Shown: positions 1-11,988, counted from the stretch's first letter. The stretch: 64,000 bases of DNA from Coccinella septempunctata (GCF_907165205.1 NC_058195.1:21658936-21722935), one strand, 5' to 3'. The notes: a model not told the origin generated them from the letters alone. Numbers and translations: made by a program.

Positions 1-3000
1 TTCGAATTGAGATGCACATGTTGAATTTCAGTCCGATAGTTCAGATAGGAATTGAGATTTCAGTGGTCAATTCGGCAAAGTTTGATATCAATTCCTCGAA
101 AACTGTTGGATCAATTCGAACCAAATCTTGAAATTTTACACAGTTTTCGAATTGAGATGCACATGTTGAATTTCAGTTCGATAGTTTAGATAGGAATTGA
201 GATTTCAGTGGTCAATTCGGCAAAGTGTGATATCAATTCCTTGAAAACTGTTGGATCAATTCGAACCAAATCTTGAAACTGCACATAGTTTTCGAATTGA
301 GATGCACATGTTGAATTTCAGTCCGATAGTTCAGATAGGAATTGAGATTTCAGTGGTCAATTCGGCAAAGTGTGATATCAATTCCTAAAAAACTGTCGGA
401 TCAATTCGAATCAAATCTTGAAACTGCACATAGTTTTCGAAATGAGATGCACATGTTGAATTTCAGTTCGATAGTTCAGATAGAAATTGAGATTTCAGTG
501 ATCAATTCAGCAAAGTGTGATATCAATTCCTCGAAAACTGTTGGATCAATTCGAACCAAATCTTGAAACTGCACATGATTTTCGAAATGAGATGCACATG
601 TTGAATTTCAGTTCGATAGTTCAGATAGAAATTGAGATTTCAGTGATCAATTCAGCAAAGTGTGATATCAATTCCTCGAAAACTGTTGGATCAATTCGAA
701 CCAAATCTTGAAACTGCACATAGTTTTCGAAATGAGATGCACATGTTGAATTTCAGTTCGATAGTTCAGATAGGAATTGAGATTTCAGTGGTCAATTCGG
801 CAAAGTGTGATATCAATTCCTCGAAAACTGTTGGATCAATTCGAACCAAATCTTGAAACTGCACATAGTTTTCGGATTGACATGCACCTGTTGAATTTCA
901 GTTCGATAGTTCAGATAGGAATTGAGATTACAGTGGTCAATTCGGCAAAGTGTGATATCAATTCCTCGAAAACTGTTGGATCAATTCGAACCAAATCTTG
1001 AAATTTTACACAGTTTTCGAATTGAGATGCACATGTTGAATTTCAGTCCGATAGTTCAGATAGGAATTGAGATTTCAGTCGTCAATTCGGCAAAGTGTGA
1101 TATCAATTCCTCGAAAACTGTTGGATGAATTCGAACCAAATCTTGAAACTGCACATAGTTTTCGAAATGAGATGCACATGTTGAATTTCAGTTCGATAGT
1201 TCAGATAGAAATTGAGATTTCAGTGGTCAATTCGCCAAAGTGTGATATCAATTCCTTGAAAACTGTTGGATCAATTCGAATCAAATCTTGAAACTGCACA
1301 TGATTTTCGAAATGAGATGCACATGTTGAATTTCAGTTCGATAGTTCAGATAGGAATTGAGATTTCAGTGGTCTATTCGGCAAAGTGTGATATCAATTCC
1401 TCGAAAACTGTTGGATCAATTCGAACCAAATCTTGAAACTGCACATAATTGTCGAAATGAGATGCACATGTTTAATTTCAGTTCGATAGTTCAGATAGCA
1501 ATTGAGATTTCAGTGGTCTATTCGGCAAAGTGTGATATCAATTCCTCAAAAACTGTTGGACCAATTCTCCCCAAGTCTTGAAACTGCACATAGTTTTCGA
1601 ATTGAGATGCATATGTTGAATTTCAGTTCGATAGTTCAGATAGGAATTGAGATTTCAGTGGTCAATTCGGCAAAGTGTGATATCAATTCCTCGAAAACTG
1701 CTGGATCAATTCGAACCAAATATTGAAATTTTACACAGTTTTCGAATTGAGATGAACATGTTGAATTTCAGTCCGATAGTTCAGATAGGAATTGAGATTT
1801 CAGTGGTCAATTCAGCAAAGTTTGATATCAATTCCTCGAAAACTGTTGGATCAATTCGAACCAAATCTTGAAATTTTACACAGTTTTCGAATTGAGATGC
1901 ACATGTTGAATTTCAGTTCGATAGTTTAGATAGGAATTGAGATTTCAGTGGTCAATTCGGCAAAGTCAATTCCTCGAAAACTGTTGGATGAATTCGAACC
2001 AAATCTTGAAACTGCACATAGTTTTCGAAATGAGAAGCACATGTTTAATTTCAGTTCGAAAGTTCAGATAGCAATTGAGATTTCAGTGGACTATTCGGCA
2101 AAGTGTGATATCAATTCATAAACAATTGTTGGACCAATTCTCCCCAAGTCTTGAAACTGCACATAGTTTTCGAATTGAGATGCATATGTTGAATTTCAGT
2201 TCGATAGTTCAGATAGGAATTGAGATTTCAGTGGTCAATTCGGCAAAGTGTGATATCAATTCCTCAAAAACTGTTGGACCAATTCTCCCCAAGTCTTGAA
2301 ACTGCACATAGTTTTCGAATTGAGATGCATATGTTGAATTTCAGTTCGATAGTTCAGATAGGAATTGAGATTTCAGTGGTCAATTCGGCAAAGTGTGATA
2401 TCAATTCCTCGAAAACTGTTGGATCAATTCGAACCAAATATTGAAATTTTACACAGTTTTCGAATTGAGATGCACATGTTGAATTTCAGTCCGATAGTTC
2501 AGATAGGAATTGAGATTTCAGTGGTCAATTCGGCAAAGTGTGATATCAATTCCTCGAAAACTGTTGGATGAATTCGAACCAAATCTTGAAACTGCACATA
2601 GTTTTCGAAATGAGAAGCACATGTTTAATTTCAGTTCGAAAGTTCAGATAGCAATTGAGATTTCAGTAGACTATTCGGCAAAGTGTGATATCAATTCTTC
2701 AAAAACTGTTGGACCACTTCTCCCCAAGTCTTGAAACTGCACATAGTTTTCGAATTGAGATGCATATGTTGAATTTCAGTTCGATAGTTCAGATAGGAAT
2801 TGAGATTTCAGTGGTCAATTCGGCAAAGTGTGATATCAATTCCTCGAAAACTGTTGGATCAATTCGAACCAAATCTTGAAATTTTACACAGTTTTCGAAT
2901 TGAGATGCACATGTTGAATTTCAGTTCGATAGTTTAGATAGGAATTGAGATTTCAGTGGTCAATTCGGCAAAGTGTGATATCAATTCCTCGAAAACTGTT

Positions 3001-4820
3001 GGATCAATTCGAATCAAATCTTGAAATTTTACACAGTTTTCGAATTGAGATGCACCTGTTGAATTTCAGTTCGATAGTTCAGATAGGAATTTAGATTTCA
3101 GTGGTCTATTCGGCAAAGTGTGATATCAATTCCTCGAAAACTGTTGGATCAATTCGAACCAAATCTTGAAACTGCACATAGTTTTCGAAATGAGATGCAC
3201 ATGTTGAATTTCAGATCGATAGTTCTGATAGGAATGGAGATTTCAGTAGTTGATTCGACAAAATATCATTTCAATTCCTAAGGAACTATTGGATCAATTC
3301 GAACCAAATCTTGAAACTGCACATAGTTTTCGGATTGAGATGGACCTGTTGAATTTCAGTTCGATAGTTCAGATAGGAATTGAGATTTCAGTGGTCTATT
3401 CGGTAAAGGGTGATATCAATTCCTCAAAAACTGTTGGACCAATTCTCCTCAAGTCTTGAAACTGCACATAGTTTTCGACTTGAGATGCATATGTTGAATT
3501 TCAGTTCGATAGTTCAGATAGGAATCGAGATTTCAGTGGTCAATTCGCCAAAGTGTGATATCAATTCCTTGAAAACTGTTGGATCAATTCGAACCAAATC
3601 TTGAAGCTGCACATAGTTTTCGAAATGAGATGCACATGTTGAATTTCAGATCGATAGTTCTGATAGGAATGGAGATTTCAGTAGTTGATTCGACAAAATA
3701 TCATTTCAATTCCTAAGGAACTATTGGATCAATTCGAACCAAATCTTGAAACTGCACATAGTTTTCGAATTGAGATGCACATGTTGAATTTCAGTTCGAT
3801 AGTTCAGATAGGAATTGAGATTTCGGTGGTCAATTCGGCAAAGTGTGATATCAATTCCTCGAAAACTGTTAGATCAATTCGAACCAAATCTTGAAACTGC
3901 ACATAGTTTTCGGATTGAGATGCACATGTTGACTTTCAGATCGATAGTTCTGATAGGAATGGAGATTTCAGTAGTTGATTCGACAAAATATCATTTCAAT
4001 TCCTCGAAAACTGTTGGATGGATTCGAACCAAATCTTGAAACTGCACATGATTTTCGAAATGAGATGCACATGTTGAATTTCAGTTCGATAGTTCAGATA
4101 GAAATTGAGATTTCAGTGATCAATTCAGCAAAGTGTGATATCAATTCCTCGAAAACTGTTGGATCAATTCGAACCAAATATTGAAATTTTACACAGTTTT
4201 CGAATTGAGATGCACATGTTGAATTTCAGTCCGATAGTTCAGATAGGAATTGAGATTTCAGTGGTCAATTCGGCAAAGTGTGATATCAATTCCTCGAAAA
4301 CTGTTGGATGAATTCGAACCAAATCTTGAAACTGCACATAGTTTTCGAAATGAGAAGCACATGTTTAATTTCAGTTCGAAAGTTCAGATAGCAATTGAGA
4401 TTTCAGTGGACTATTCGGCAAAGTGTGATATCAATTCCTCAAAAACTGTTGGACCAATTCTCCCCAAGTCTTGAAACTGCATATAGTTTTCGAATTGAGA
4501 TGCATATGTTGAATTTCAGTTTGATAGTTCAGATAGGAACTGAGATTTCAGTTGTCAATTCGCCAAAGTAAGATATCAATTCCTCGAAAACTGTTGGATC
4601 AATTCGAACCAAATATTGAAATCTTACACAGTTTTCGAATTGAGATGCACATGTTGAATTTCAGTCCGATAGTTCAGATAGGAATTGAGATTTCAGTGGT
4701 CAATTCGGCAAAGTGTGATATCAATTCCTCGAAAACTGTTGGATCAATTCGAACCAAATCTTGAAATTTTACACAGTTTTCGAATTGAGATGCACATGTT
4801 GAATTTCAGTTCGATAGTTT
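1..4820 (+). repeat. 145-bp satellite array (Sat145), about 33 monomers
   Basis: Tandem head-to-tail units repeat every 145 bp; the same words (for example GATATCAATTCC, GATGCACATGTTGAATTTC) recur at that spacing. The monomer is rich in AATTGA/TCAATT words in both directions, which suggests it grew from a shorter motif. One unit near 1966 lacks 7 bp (138 bp long). Subtypes exist: a divergent type with TTCTGATAGGAATGGAG recurs near 3220, 3655 and 3945, and a type with AATTCTCCCCAAG near 1565, 2130, 2280, 2720 and 4455. Short open frames of 60-74 codons run through it only because 145 is not a multiple of 3 and stops are sparse; I do not regard them as genes. The array ends abruptly inside a monomer at about 4820. 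Confidence 0.97.
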
Positions 4821-5790
4821 ATATACACTCCATATCCTAAGACAGTAGTAGGACACCCTGATTTTTATGCAAAGGAGCAAATAGGTCATTTTATGGGGGT
4901 CTAAGCCCTTGCTCCTTTTTGACCCAAAAAATCGAGATTTTCGATATTAAGTTGTTGAGCTGGCACGGGAGCCTGATCAATGCTGATTACGAAACCGGAA
5001 ATCCCAATTGGATCAGACGAATATAACAAGAGATATTGCAGATTGAAATTTGCAACTTTTGCAAAATGACATTTTCAAGATGAAAATCTGAACGGAGAGA
5101 GATAGGCTTTCAGGAGTACTTGTTATAGATTCAGCATATTCGAAAACATATATTTTCATGATGAACTTTCAAATATCGGACGTTGTTTGAAGAAAAATCG
5201 AATATTGTTTTTCCATTTTTCATTTTCCAGTTCAATTTGAACTGCTCTCTGGAGTGCAATTATCTATTGAATCATCAACTGTTTAGTTTGGTGGAATCAA
5301 CAAAGTAAGTATTATACACTCCATATCCTAAGACAGTAGTTGAACTTCCTGATTTTCAGGCAGAAGAGCAAATAGGTCATTTTAGGGGGGTCTAACCCCT
5401 TGCTCATTTTTGACCCAAAAAATCGAGATTTTCGATTTTTGTTTTTGCGCTGGAACGGAAGCCTCATCAACGCTGATTACGAAACCGGAAATCCCAATTA
5501 CATCAGACGAATATAACAAGAGATATTGCAGATTGAAATTTGCTACTTTTGAAAAATGCCATTTTCAAGATGAAAATCTGAACGGAGAGAGATAGGCTTT
5601 CAGGAATACTTGCAATAGATTCAGCATATTCGGAAACCTATATTTTCATAATGAACTTATAAATATCCGACGTTGTTCAAAGAAAAATCGAATTTATTGT
5701 TTTTCCATTTTTCATTTTCCAGTTCAATGTGAACTGCTCTCTGGAGTGCAATTCTCTATTGAATCATCAACTGTTTATTTGGTGGAATCA
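4821..5790 (+). repeat. 490-bp satellite (Sat490), block 1, about 2 monomers
   Basis: The array starts at the Sat145 edge with TATACACTCCATATCC and carries two monomers. The family has two main variants. Type 1 has TTGAACTTCCTGATTTTCAG, a TTGCGCTGG word and GGTGGAATC. Type 2 has GTAGGACACCCTGATTTT, TTGAGCTGG and GGTTGAATC. The second monomer is interrupted by the Harbinger-like fragment. Confidence 0.95.
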
Positions 5791-6726
5791 TCCCCCCTTT
5801 CCACATGAGTTCCATCTACTGCTCCTAAAACACCTCTGAACCCATATTTTAAGAAGAATCTACAAAGAGACAGATAACATTATTATAATGCTAGTTTGCC
5901 AATATAAAATATTTGTGAATTACTATAGAGTGTGAAACTGTTTTCTTACCCCTGTTTGACCAGTCTAATTGACTCCTCGGTAGTAGGAAACTGAACCCAA
6001 GTGGGTAATAAATACTCAGCAATTGTAGAACAAATTTCATTTACCGCTCTACTTACTGAAGGTTGACTTGCTGATAACCAGGTATTGGAACCTACAGAAT
6101 TCTGGAAAGACCCTGTGGCCAAAAAGTTGAGAGTAATCAACACCTAAAATGTATAAACCTCAGATCAATTCCATTCAAACAATTACTTGAAAAGGCTGAA
6201 TTACTTTTTTGGGTAATGCAATAGCATTTGCATTTTTTGTGGGTAAAAATTGCTGTAAAGCATTTATTAAGTTTATGGTGCACTGCTTCTTCATTTTAAA
6301 CATTTTTATAAACTGAGCATCCGGCATTTCGAAAGGATTCTTTTGATCACGCAACCTTCTCCTTTCAATTCTCATAAAGTTCCTATTAAAAACAACAATG
6401 ATTTTCAGATCATATATATTATTGTCGAATAATACTCACCTGTTATGGTTTTCTTCTAATAACAACCCAATAAACAAAGCGATATTATTATTATCATTCA
6501 TTATGAATCTATTTCAAAAAGTTGTTCACCAGAAAATAAACAAACCATTCGACATAACCTCACAATATATCATTCGATAGGCTTCCGACCACCTCTTGAG
6601 TCCTCGTAAATATTTACGGTTTCTGTAAGCTACAGATCACCGAAAGAAAGTCCAGAATCGCATTCTTCCTGTAAGCTCGTAAAAAGTTACAGATTGGCTT
6701 ACAGATGAAAGCAGAATACCACCATT
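5791..6726 (-). pseudogene. Harbinger-like transposase 5' fragment, copy A
   Basis: About 936 bp with the 5' part of a PIF/Harbinger transposase gene on the minus strand. Its exon pieces match copy C (30,853-31,788), where the exon map is described. Visible pieces are the exon reading RIERRRLRDQKNPFEMPDAQ (6175-6375), the exon reading FLATGSFQNSVGS (5946-6143) and a last piece ending in AVDGTHVE, the first catalytic Asp region of DDE transposases of this family. The gene is cut just after this Asp and fused to Sat490 at a run of C/G near 5791-5797, so it lacks most of the catalytic domain. Both junctions are the same as in copies C, D and E. Confidence 0.85.
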
Positions 6727-9700
6727 ATTGTTTTTCCATTTTCAATTTTCCAGTTCACTTTGAAGTGCTCTCTGGAGTGCAATTCTCTATAGAATCATCA
6801 ACTGTTTGGTTTGGTTGAGTCAACAAAGTAAGTATTATACACTCCATATCCTAAGACAGTAGTAGGACACCCTGATTTTTATGCAAAGGAGCAAATAGGT
6901 CATTTTTGGGGGGTCTAACCCCTTGCTCATTTTTGACCCAAAAAATCGAGATTTTCGATATTTAAATTTTGAGCTGGAATGGAAGCCTTATCAATGCTGA
7001 TCACGAAACCGGAAATCCCAATTGGATCAGACGAATATACAAGAGATATTGCAGATTGAAATTTTCAACTGTTGAAAAATGACATTTCCAAAATGGAAAT
7101 CTGATCGGTGAGAGATAGGCTTTCCAGAATGCTCGAAATGGATTCAGCTTATTTGAAGACCTATATTTTCATGATAAACTTTCAAATATCTGACTCTGTT
7201 TAAAAAAAAATCGAATTTATTGATTTTCGATTTTCAATTTTCCAGTTCACTTTGAACTGCTCTCTGGAGTGAAATTCTCTATAGAATCATCAACTGTTAG
7301 GTTTGGTTGAGTCAACAAAGTAAGTATTATACACTCCATATCCTAAGACAGTAGTAGGACACCCTGATTTTTATGCAAAGGAGCAAATAGGTCATTTTAG
7401 GGGGGTCTCCCTTGCTCATTTTTGACCCAAAAAATCGAGATTTTCGATATTTAGTTCTTGAGCTGGAATGGAAGGCTTATCAATGCTGATTACGAAACCG
7501 GAAATCCCAATTGGATCAGACGAATATAACAAGAGATATTGCAGATTGAAATTTGCAACTTTTGAAAAATGACATTTTCAAAATGAAAATCTGAACGGTG
7601 GGAGATAGGCTTTCGGGAATGCTCGCAATAGATTCAGCGTATTCGAAAACCTTTATTTTCATACCAAACCTGCAAATATCTGACTTCGTTTAAGAAAAAA
7701 TCGAATTTATTGATTTTCGATTTTCAATTTTCCAGTTCACTTTGGACTGCTCTCTGGAGTGCAATTCTCTATAGAATCATCAACTGTTAGGTTTGGTTGA
7801 GTCAACAAAGTAGGTATTATACACTCCATATCCTAAGACAGTAGTAGGACACCCTGATTTTTATGCAAAGGAGCAAATAGGTCATTTTAGGGGGGTCTAA
7901 CCCCTCTCTCATTTTTGACCCAAAAAATCGAGATTTTCGATTTTTAGTTTTTGCGCTGGAATGGAAGCCCCATCAACGCTGATTACGAAACCGGAAATCC
8001 CAATTGGATCAGACGAATGTAACAAGAGATATTGCAGATTGAAATTTGCAACTTTTGAAAAATGACATTTCCAAAATGAAAATCTGAACGGTGGGAGATA
8101 GGCTTTCGGAAATGCTCGCAATAAATTCAGCGTAATTGAAAACCTTTATTTTCATACCAAGCCTTCAAATATCTGACTTTGTTTAAAAAAAAATCGAATT
8201 TATTGTTTTTCCATTTTTCATTTTCCAGTACATTTTGAACTGCTCTCTGGAGTGCAATTCTCTATTGAATCATAAACTGTTAGGTTTGGTTGAATCAACA
8301 AAGTAAGTATTATACACTCCATATCCTAAGACAGTAGTAGGACACCCTGATTTTGATGCAAAGGAGCAAATAGGTCATTTTAGGGGGGTCTAACCCCTTG
8401 CTGATTTTTGACCCAAAAAATCGAGATTTTCGACATTAAGGTCTTGCGTTGGAATGGAAGCCTTATCAATGCTGATTACGAAACCGGAAATCCCAATTGG
8501 ATCAGACAAATAAAACAAGAGATATCGCAGATTGAAATTAGCAACTTTTGAAAAATGCCATTTTCAAGATGAAAATCTGAACGGAGAGAGATAGGCTTTC
8601 AGGAATACTTGCTATAGATTCAGCATATTCGAAAACCTATATTTTCATGATGAACTTTCAAATATCCGACGTTTTTTAAAGAAAAATCGAATTTATCGTT
8701 TTTTCATTTTTCATTTTCCAGTTCACTTTGAACTGCTCTCTGGAGTGCAATTCTCTTTTGAATCATCAACTGTTTAGTTTGGTGGAATCAACAAAGTAAG
8801 TATTATACACTCCATATCCTAAGACAGTAGTTGAACTTCCTGATTTTCAGGCAGAAGAGCAAATAGGTCATTTTAGGGGGGTCTAACCCCTCGCTCATTT
8901 TTGACCCAAAAAATCGAGATTTTCGATTTTTAGTTTTTGCGCTGGAATAGAAGCCTCATCAACGCTGATTACGAAACCGGAAATCCCAATTGGATCAGAC
9001 GAATATAACAAGAGATATTGCAGATTGAAATTTGCAACCTTTGGAAAATGACATTTCCAAAATGAAAATCTGAACGGTGGGAGATAGGCTTTCGGGAATG
9101 CTTGCTATAGATTCAGCATATTCGGAAACCTATATTTTCATGATGAACTTTCAAATATCCGACGTTGTTCAAAAAATAATCGAATTTATTTTTTTTCCAT
9201 TTTTCATTTTCCAGTTCAATTTGAACTGCTCTCTGGAGTGCAATTCTCTATTGAATCATCAACTGTTTAGTTTGGTGGAATCAACAAAGTAAGTATTATA
9301 CACTCCATATCCTAAGACAGTAGTTGAACTTACTGATTTTCAGGCAGAAAAGCAAATAGGTCATTTTAGGGGGGTCTAACCCCTTGCTCATTTTTGACCC
9401 AAAAAAATCGAGATTTTCGATTTTTAGTTTTTGCGCTGGAACGGAAGCCTCATCAACGCTGATTACGAAACCGGAAATCCCAATTGGATCAGATGAATAT
9501 AACAAGAGATATTGCAGATTGAAATTTGCAACTTTTGAAAAATGACATTTTCAAGATGAAAATCTGAACGGAGAGAGATATGCTTTCAGGAATACTTGCT
9601 ATAGATTCAGCATATTCGGAAACCTATATTTTCATGATGAACTTTCAAATATCCGACGTTGTTCAAAGAAAAATCGAATTTATTGTTTTTCCATTTTTCA

Positions 9701-10240
9701 TTTTCCAGTTCAATTTGAACTGCTCTCTGGAGTGCAATTCTCTATTGAATCATCAACTGTTTAGTTTGGTGGAATCAACAAAGTAAGTATTATACACTCC
9801 ATATCCTAAGACAGTAGTTGAACTTACTGATTTTCAGGCAGAAAAGCAAATAGGTCATTTTAGGGGGGTCTAACCCCTTGCTCATTTTTGACCCAAAAAA
9901 AATCGAGATTTTCGATTTTTAGTTTTTGCGCTGGAACGGAAGCCTCATCAACGCTGATTACGAAACCGGAAATCCCAATTGGATCAGATGAATATAACAA
10001 GAGATATTGCAGATTGAAATTTGCAACTTTTGAAAAATGACATTTCCAAAATGAAAATCTGATCGGTGGGATAAAGGCTTTCGGGAATGCTCGCAATAGA
10101 TTCGGCGTATTTGAAAACCTTTATTTTCATACCAAACCTTCAAATATCTGGCTTCGTTTAAAAAAAAATCGAATTTATTGTTTTTCCATTTTCAATTTTC
10201 CAGTTCACTTTGAACTGCTCTCTGGAGTGCAATTCTCTAT
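6727..10240 (+). repeat. Sat490, block 2, about 7 monomers
   Basis: Seven or so + oriented monomers of about 490 bp, mixing type 1 and type 2 variants. Monomers near 8300-9790 are mostly type 1. The block ends inside a monomer at CTCTAT, where the 2.3-kb inverted-repeat element is inserted. No gene is seen; the open frames of about 70 codons on the minus strand (for example 7909-8121) recur in most monomers and are treated as satellite sequence. Confidence 0.95.
9709..9782 (+). other. Exon-like cassette of Sat490 (representative monomer)
   Basis: This 74-bp segment is preceded by a pyrimidine-rich tract ending TTTTCCAG and followed by GTAAGTAT, which together look like a good splice acceptor and donor. 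The enclosed frame has no stop and reads in part NCSLECNSLLNHQ and LVEST. The same arrangement occurs in nearly every Sat490 monomer on that monomer's strand. Donor variants are mostly GTAAGT or GTGAGT (weaker GTTAGT at about 42,060 and 61,965, and a broken one at about 55,170 and 56,150). Whether it is ever spliced is unknown. It could be a relic of a captured exon or chance. Confidence 0.4.
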
Positions 10241-10434
10241 CCCTAATAGCACAAAGTAGTCCTATGGACATCCATAGGACGTCCTCTTCGGACATTACGG
10301 ACATCCATGGGACGTCCATTTCTGGTACAATGGACGTTCTATGGACATCCGAGGGACGTACAAATGTCACAACTTTGAACAGAATTCGGACGTCCATCGC
10401 GGACGTCCAATGGATATCCCGTTGGGACCATCAT
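10241..10434 (+). repeat. Left subterminal GGAC-rich repeats of the DNA element
   Basis: Many close-spaced words of the form GGACATCC, GGACGTCC and GGATATCC, several overlapping with their complements (GGACGTCC differs from a perfect palindrome only in its centre). The right subterminal region holds the same class of words. Such subterminal clusters are typical transposase-binding regions in non-autonomous DNA elements; binding here is inferred. Confidence 0.7.
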
Positions 10435-10545
10435 TAGCAATCTCAACGGTACAAAAATTTACCACGACGTTGGCTATCCTATCTATTAGAATTTTAATGT
10501 CCTAGAACCCAATGTCTTACACTCAGACGCAGATATTATTTTTTC

Positions 10546-10957
10546 TGAGTAGTTGAATTAATGTCTGAGAATTAAATATGAATGAATATATTAACGGCAT
10601 GCAGACAATTATTGAATTCTGAAAAAGTACACCTCCGGGCAGGATTCGAACCCGCGCCCCTCTTGATTACCGGTCAAGTGCTCTACCCAACTAAGCCACC
10701 AGAGGTCACGGTTTCCATCTGCGTTGACGGACCTATACTGAATCAGAATCCATGTTAGTACGGGTCTCCTTGTGAACGTTTTATTGTTCGCAAGGGTTAG
10801 AGATTGTTAGGAGGTGGTAAGGGAACAACATTCACTTTCAGTGATCATCAAGATCCTTTTTACCCATTACCCATGGCATCGTCGACATTTAGCGACATCT
10901 GTAGGGAGCGGATGCGGATTCTCCGACCACTGAACAGAATAAGCCGAAATTTTAAAT
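10546..10957 (-). repeat. 412-bp retroposon unit 1
   Basis: First of two head-to-tail 412-bp copies. On the minus strand it reads: leader of unknown origin (10707-10957), tRNA-Thr-like block (10631-10705), tail (10546-10630). No protein-coding frame is seen in it. Confidence 0.8.
10631..10705 (-). tRNA. tRNA-Thr(GGT)-like sequence, copy 1 (retroposon part)
   Basis: Cloverleaf by eye on the minus strand: acceptor CCTCTGG pairs with CCGGAGG (one G-U), D-stem GCTT with GAGC, anticodon stem CTTGA with TCAAG, T-stem GCGGG with CCTGC around loop TTCGAAT. The anticodon loop CCGGTAA puts GGT at 34-36, which would read Thr codons. Position 33 is C where functional tRNAs have U, and the variable region is 6 nt. 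These odd points and its repeated place inside a mobile unit make it a tRNA-derived promoter block rather than a working tRNA gene. Confidence 0.6.
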
Positions 10958-11369
10958 TGAGTAGTTGAATTAATGTCTGAGAATTAAATATGAATGAATA
11001 TATTAACGGCATGCAGACAATTATTGAATTCTGAAAAAGTACACCTCCGGGCAGGATTCGAACCCGCGCCCCTCTTGATTACCGGTCAAGTGCTCTACCC
11101 AACTAAGCCACCAGAGGTCACGGTTTCCATCTGCGTTGACGGACCTATACTGAATCAGAATCCATGTTAGTACGGGTCTCCTTGTGAACGTTTTATTGTT
11201 CGCAAGGGTTAGAGATTGTTAGGAGGTGGTAAGGGAACAACATTCACTTTCAGTGATCATCAAGATCCTTTTTACCCATTACCCATGGCATCGTCGACAT
11301 TTAGCGACATCTGTAGGGAGCGGATGCGGATTCTCCGACCACTGAACAGAATAAGCCGAAATTTTAAAT
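10958..11369 (-). repeat. 412-bp retroposon unit 2
   Basis: Second head-to-tail copy; reading it against unit 1 I found no difference. It carries the same leader, tRNA-like block and tail. A third copy starts at 11,370 and is broken at about 11,429, with GCAGA shared at the inversion joint. Confidence 0.8.
11043..11117 (-). tRNA. tRNA-Thr(GGT)-like sequence, copy 2 (retroposon part)
   Basis: Same 75-nt cloverleaf as the copy at 10631-10705, 412 bp away in the same orientation, with the same C at position 33. It is followed on the minus strand by the same GTACTTTTTCAGAATTC tail. Confidence 0.6.
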
Positions 11370-11441
11370 TGAGTAGTTGAATTAATGTCTGAGAATTAAA
11401 TATAAATGAATATATTAACGGCATGCAGATGGAAACCGTGA

Positions 11442-11516
11442 CCTCTGGTGGCTTAGTTGGGTAGAGCACTTGACCGGTAATCAAGAGGGGCGCGGGTTCG
11501 AATCCTGCCCGGAGGT
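11442..11516 (+). tRNA. tRNA-Thr(GGT)-like sequence, copy 3, inverted
   Basis: Third copy, on the plus strand, in the inverted partial unit. The cloverleaf is complete, and the tail GTACTTTTTCAGAATTC follows directly at 11,517. Upstream it keeps only a short piece of the leader before the inversion joint near 11,430. Confidence 0.6.
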
Positions 11517-11625
11517 GTACTTTTTCAGAATTCAATAATTGTCTGCATGCCGTTAATATATTCATTCATATTATTTTTTCTGTGTTGTTCTCATTTTAAT
11601 CCATACTTACTAGAAAGTTTTTACA

Positions 11626-11707
11626 CTTGGCCCGGATTCGAACTCGCGAGTACGTGGGGACACCGCATTACAGAGTCTTCGGTGCAACCGTCCTAGCTAC
11701 CGAGACC
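11626..11707 (-). ncRNA. Second, degenerate tRNA-like sequence
   Basis: On the minus strand an A-box-like GGTAGCTAGGACGGTTGC lies about 40 nt before a B-box match GAGTTCGAATCC. A GTA triplet sits where a Tyr anticodon would be. The stems do not close well (poor T-stem, no acceptor pairing), so this is a decayed tRNA-derived block or the head of another SINE. It is unrelated in sequence to the Thr-like copies next to it. Confidence 0.3.
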
Positions 11708-11988
11708 ATACGATATATCTACTTGTAGGAACATATTCATTATATTGTTAACTGATTTATGGAATAGTAGTCGATTAATACAGAAATGCCATATAATAAA
11801 AACTGAAGTCTTGAAACTCAAATATAGATTATTTTATAATAGTAATTACTCAAGTATTAAGTCTTCGTTCATCATAACGTTATACATAATATAATATTCA
11901 TAAGATATTCATATACTACAAAGCAGAAAAATGGAGTTTAGTGAAAAATAATATTAAATTTCGGTGTTCATTGATATACATGTATGTT
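11708..11988. other. AT-rich interior of the DNA element, no gene seen
   Basis: Very AT-rich stretch with no open frame or recognisable motif. It separates the tRNA-like remnant from the palindromic repeats on the right. Confidence 0.6.

Larger units (their letters stand above)
10533..11582. mobile_element. tRNA-Thr-like retroposon, tandem plus inverted, with 15-bp target duplication
   Basis: The 15-mer ATATTATTTTTTCTG occurs at 10533-10547 and 11568-11582 and brackets an insert of 1020 bp. The insert holds two head-to-tail 412-bp units on the minus strand (starting 10546 and 10958; no difference found by eye), a third unit cut after about 60 bp, then an inverted partial unit on the plus strand (about 11,430-11,567). 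In element orientation each unit has about 250 bp of unrecognised sequence, a tRNA-Thr-like block and about 85 bp of tail starting GTACTTTTTCAGAATTC. Both outer ends of the insert are tail sequence. A direct repeat of this length fits retroposition of the LINE/SINE kind. Confidence 0.75.

Noticed and set aside
342..4764. A ladder of 60-74 codon open frames in the first 4.8 kb
   Set aside because: They step by 145 bp and overlap; they follow the satellite period and not a gene. Many have non-ATG starts.
1..4820. A CRISPR-like array
   Set aside because: The repeats are contiguous 145-bp units with no unique spacers, in a eukaryotic satellite context.
4850..5400. TTAGG or CCTAA telomere repeats suggested by TTTTAGGGGGGTCTAACCCC
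   Set aside because: The word occurs once per 490-bp monomer and is not a tandem telomeric run.
10236..10245. TA target duplication, as for Tc1/mariner-like elements
   Set aside because: Empty monomers read CTCTATAGAATC, which is restored by removing an AT duplication and not a TA one.
10631..11516. Three functional tRNA-Thr genes
   Set aside because: They lie inside a mobile repeated unit, have C at position 33 and an overlong variable region; better read as tRNA-derived parts of a retroposon.
11272..11565. A 97-codon open frame on the minus strand
   Set aside because: It runs through the tRNA-like block and retroposon sequence; it is a chance frame.
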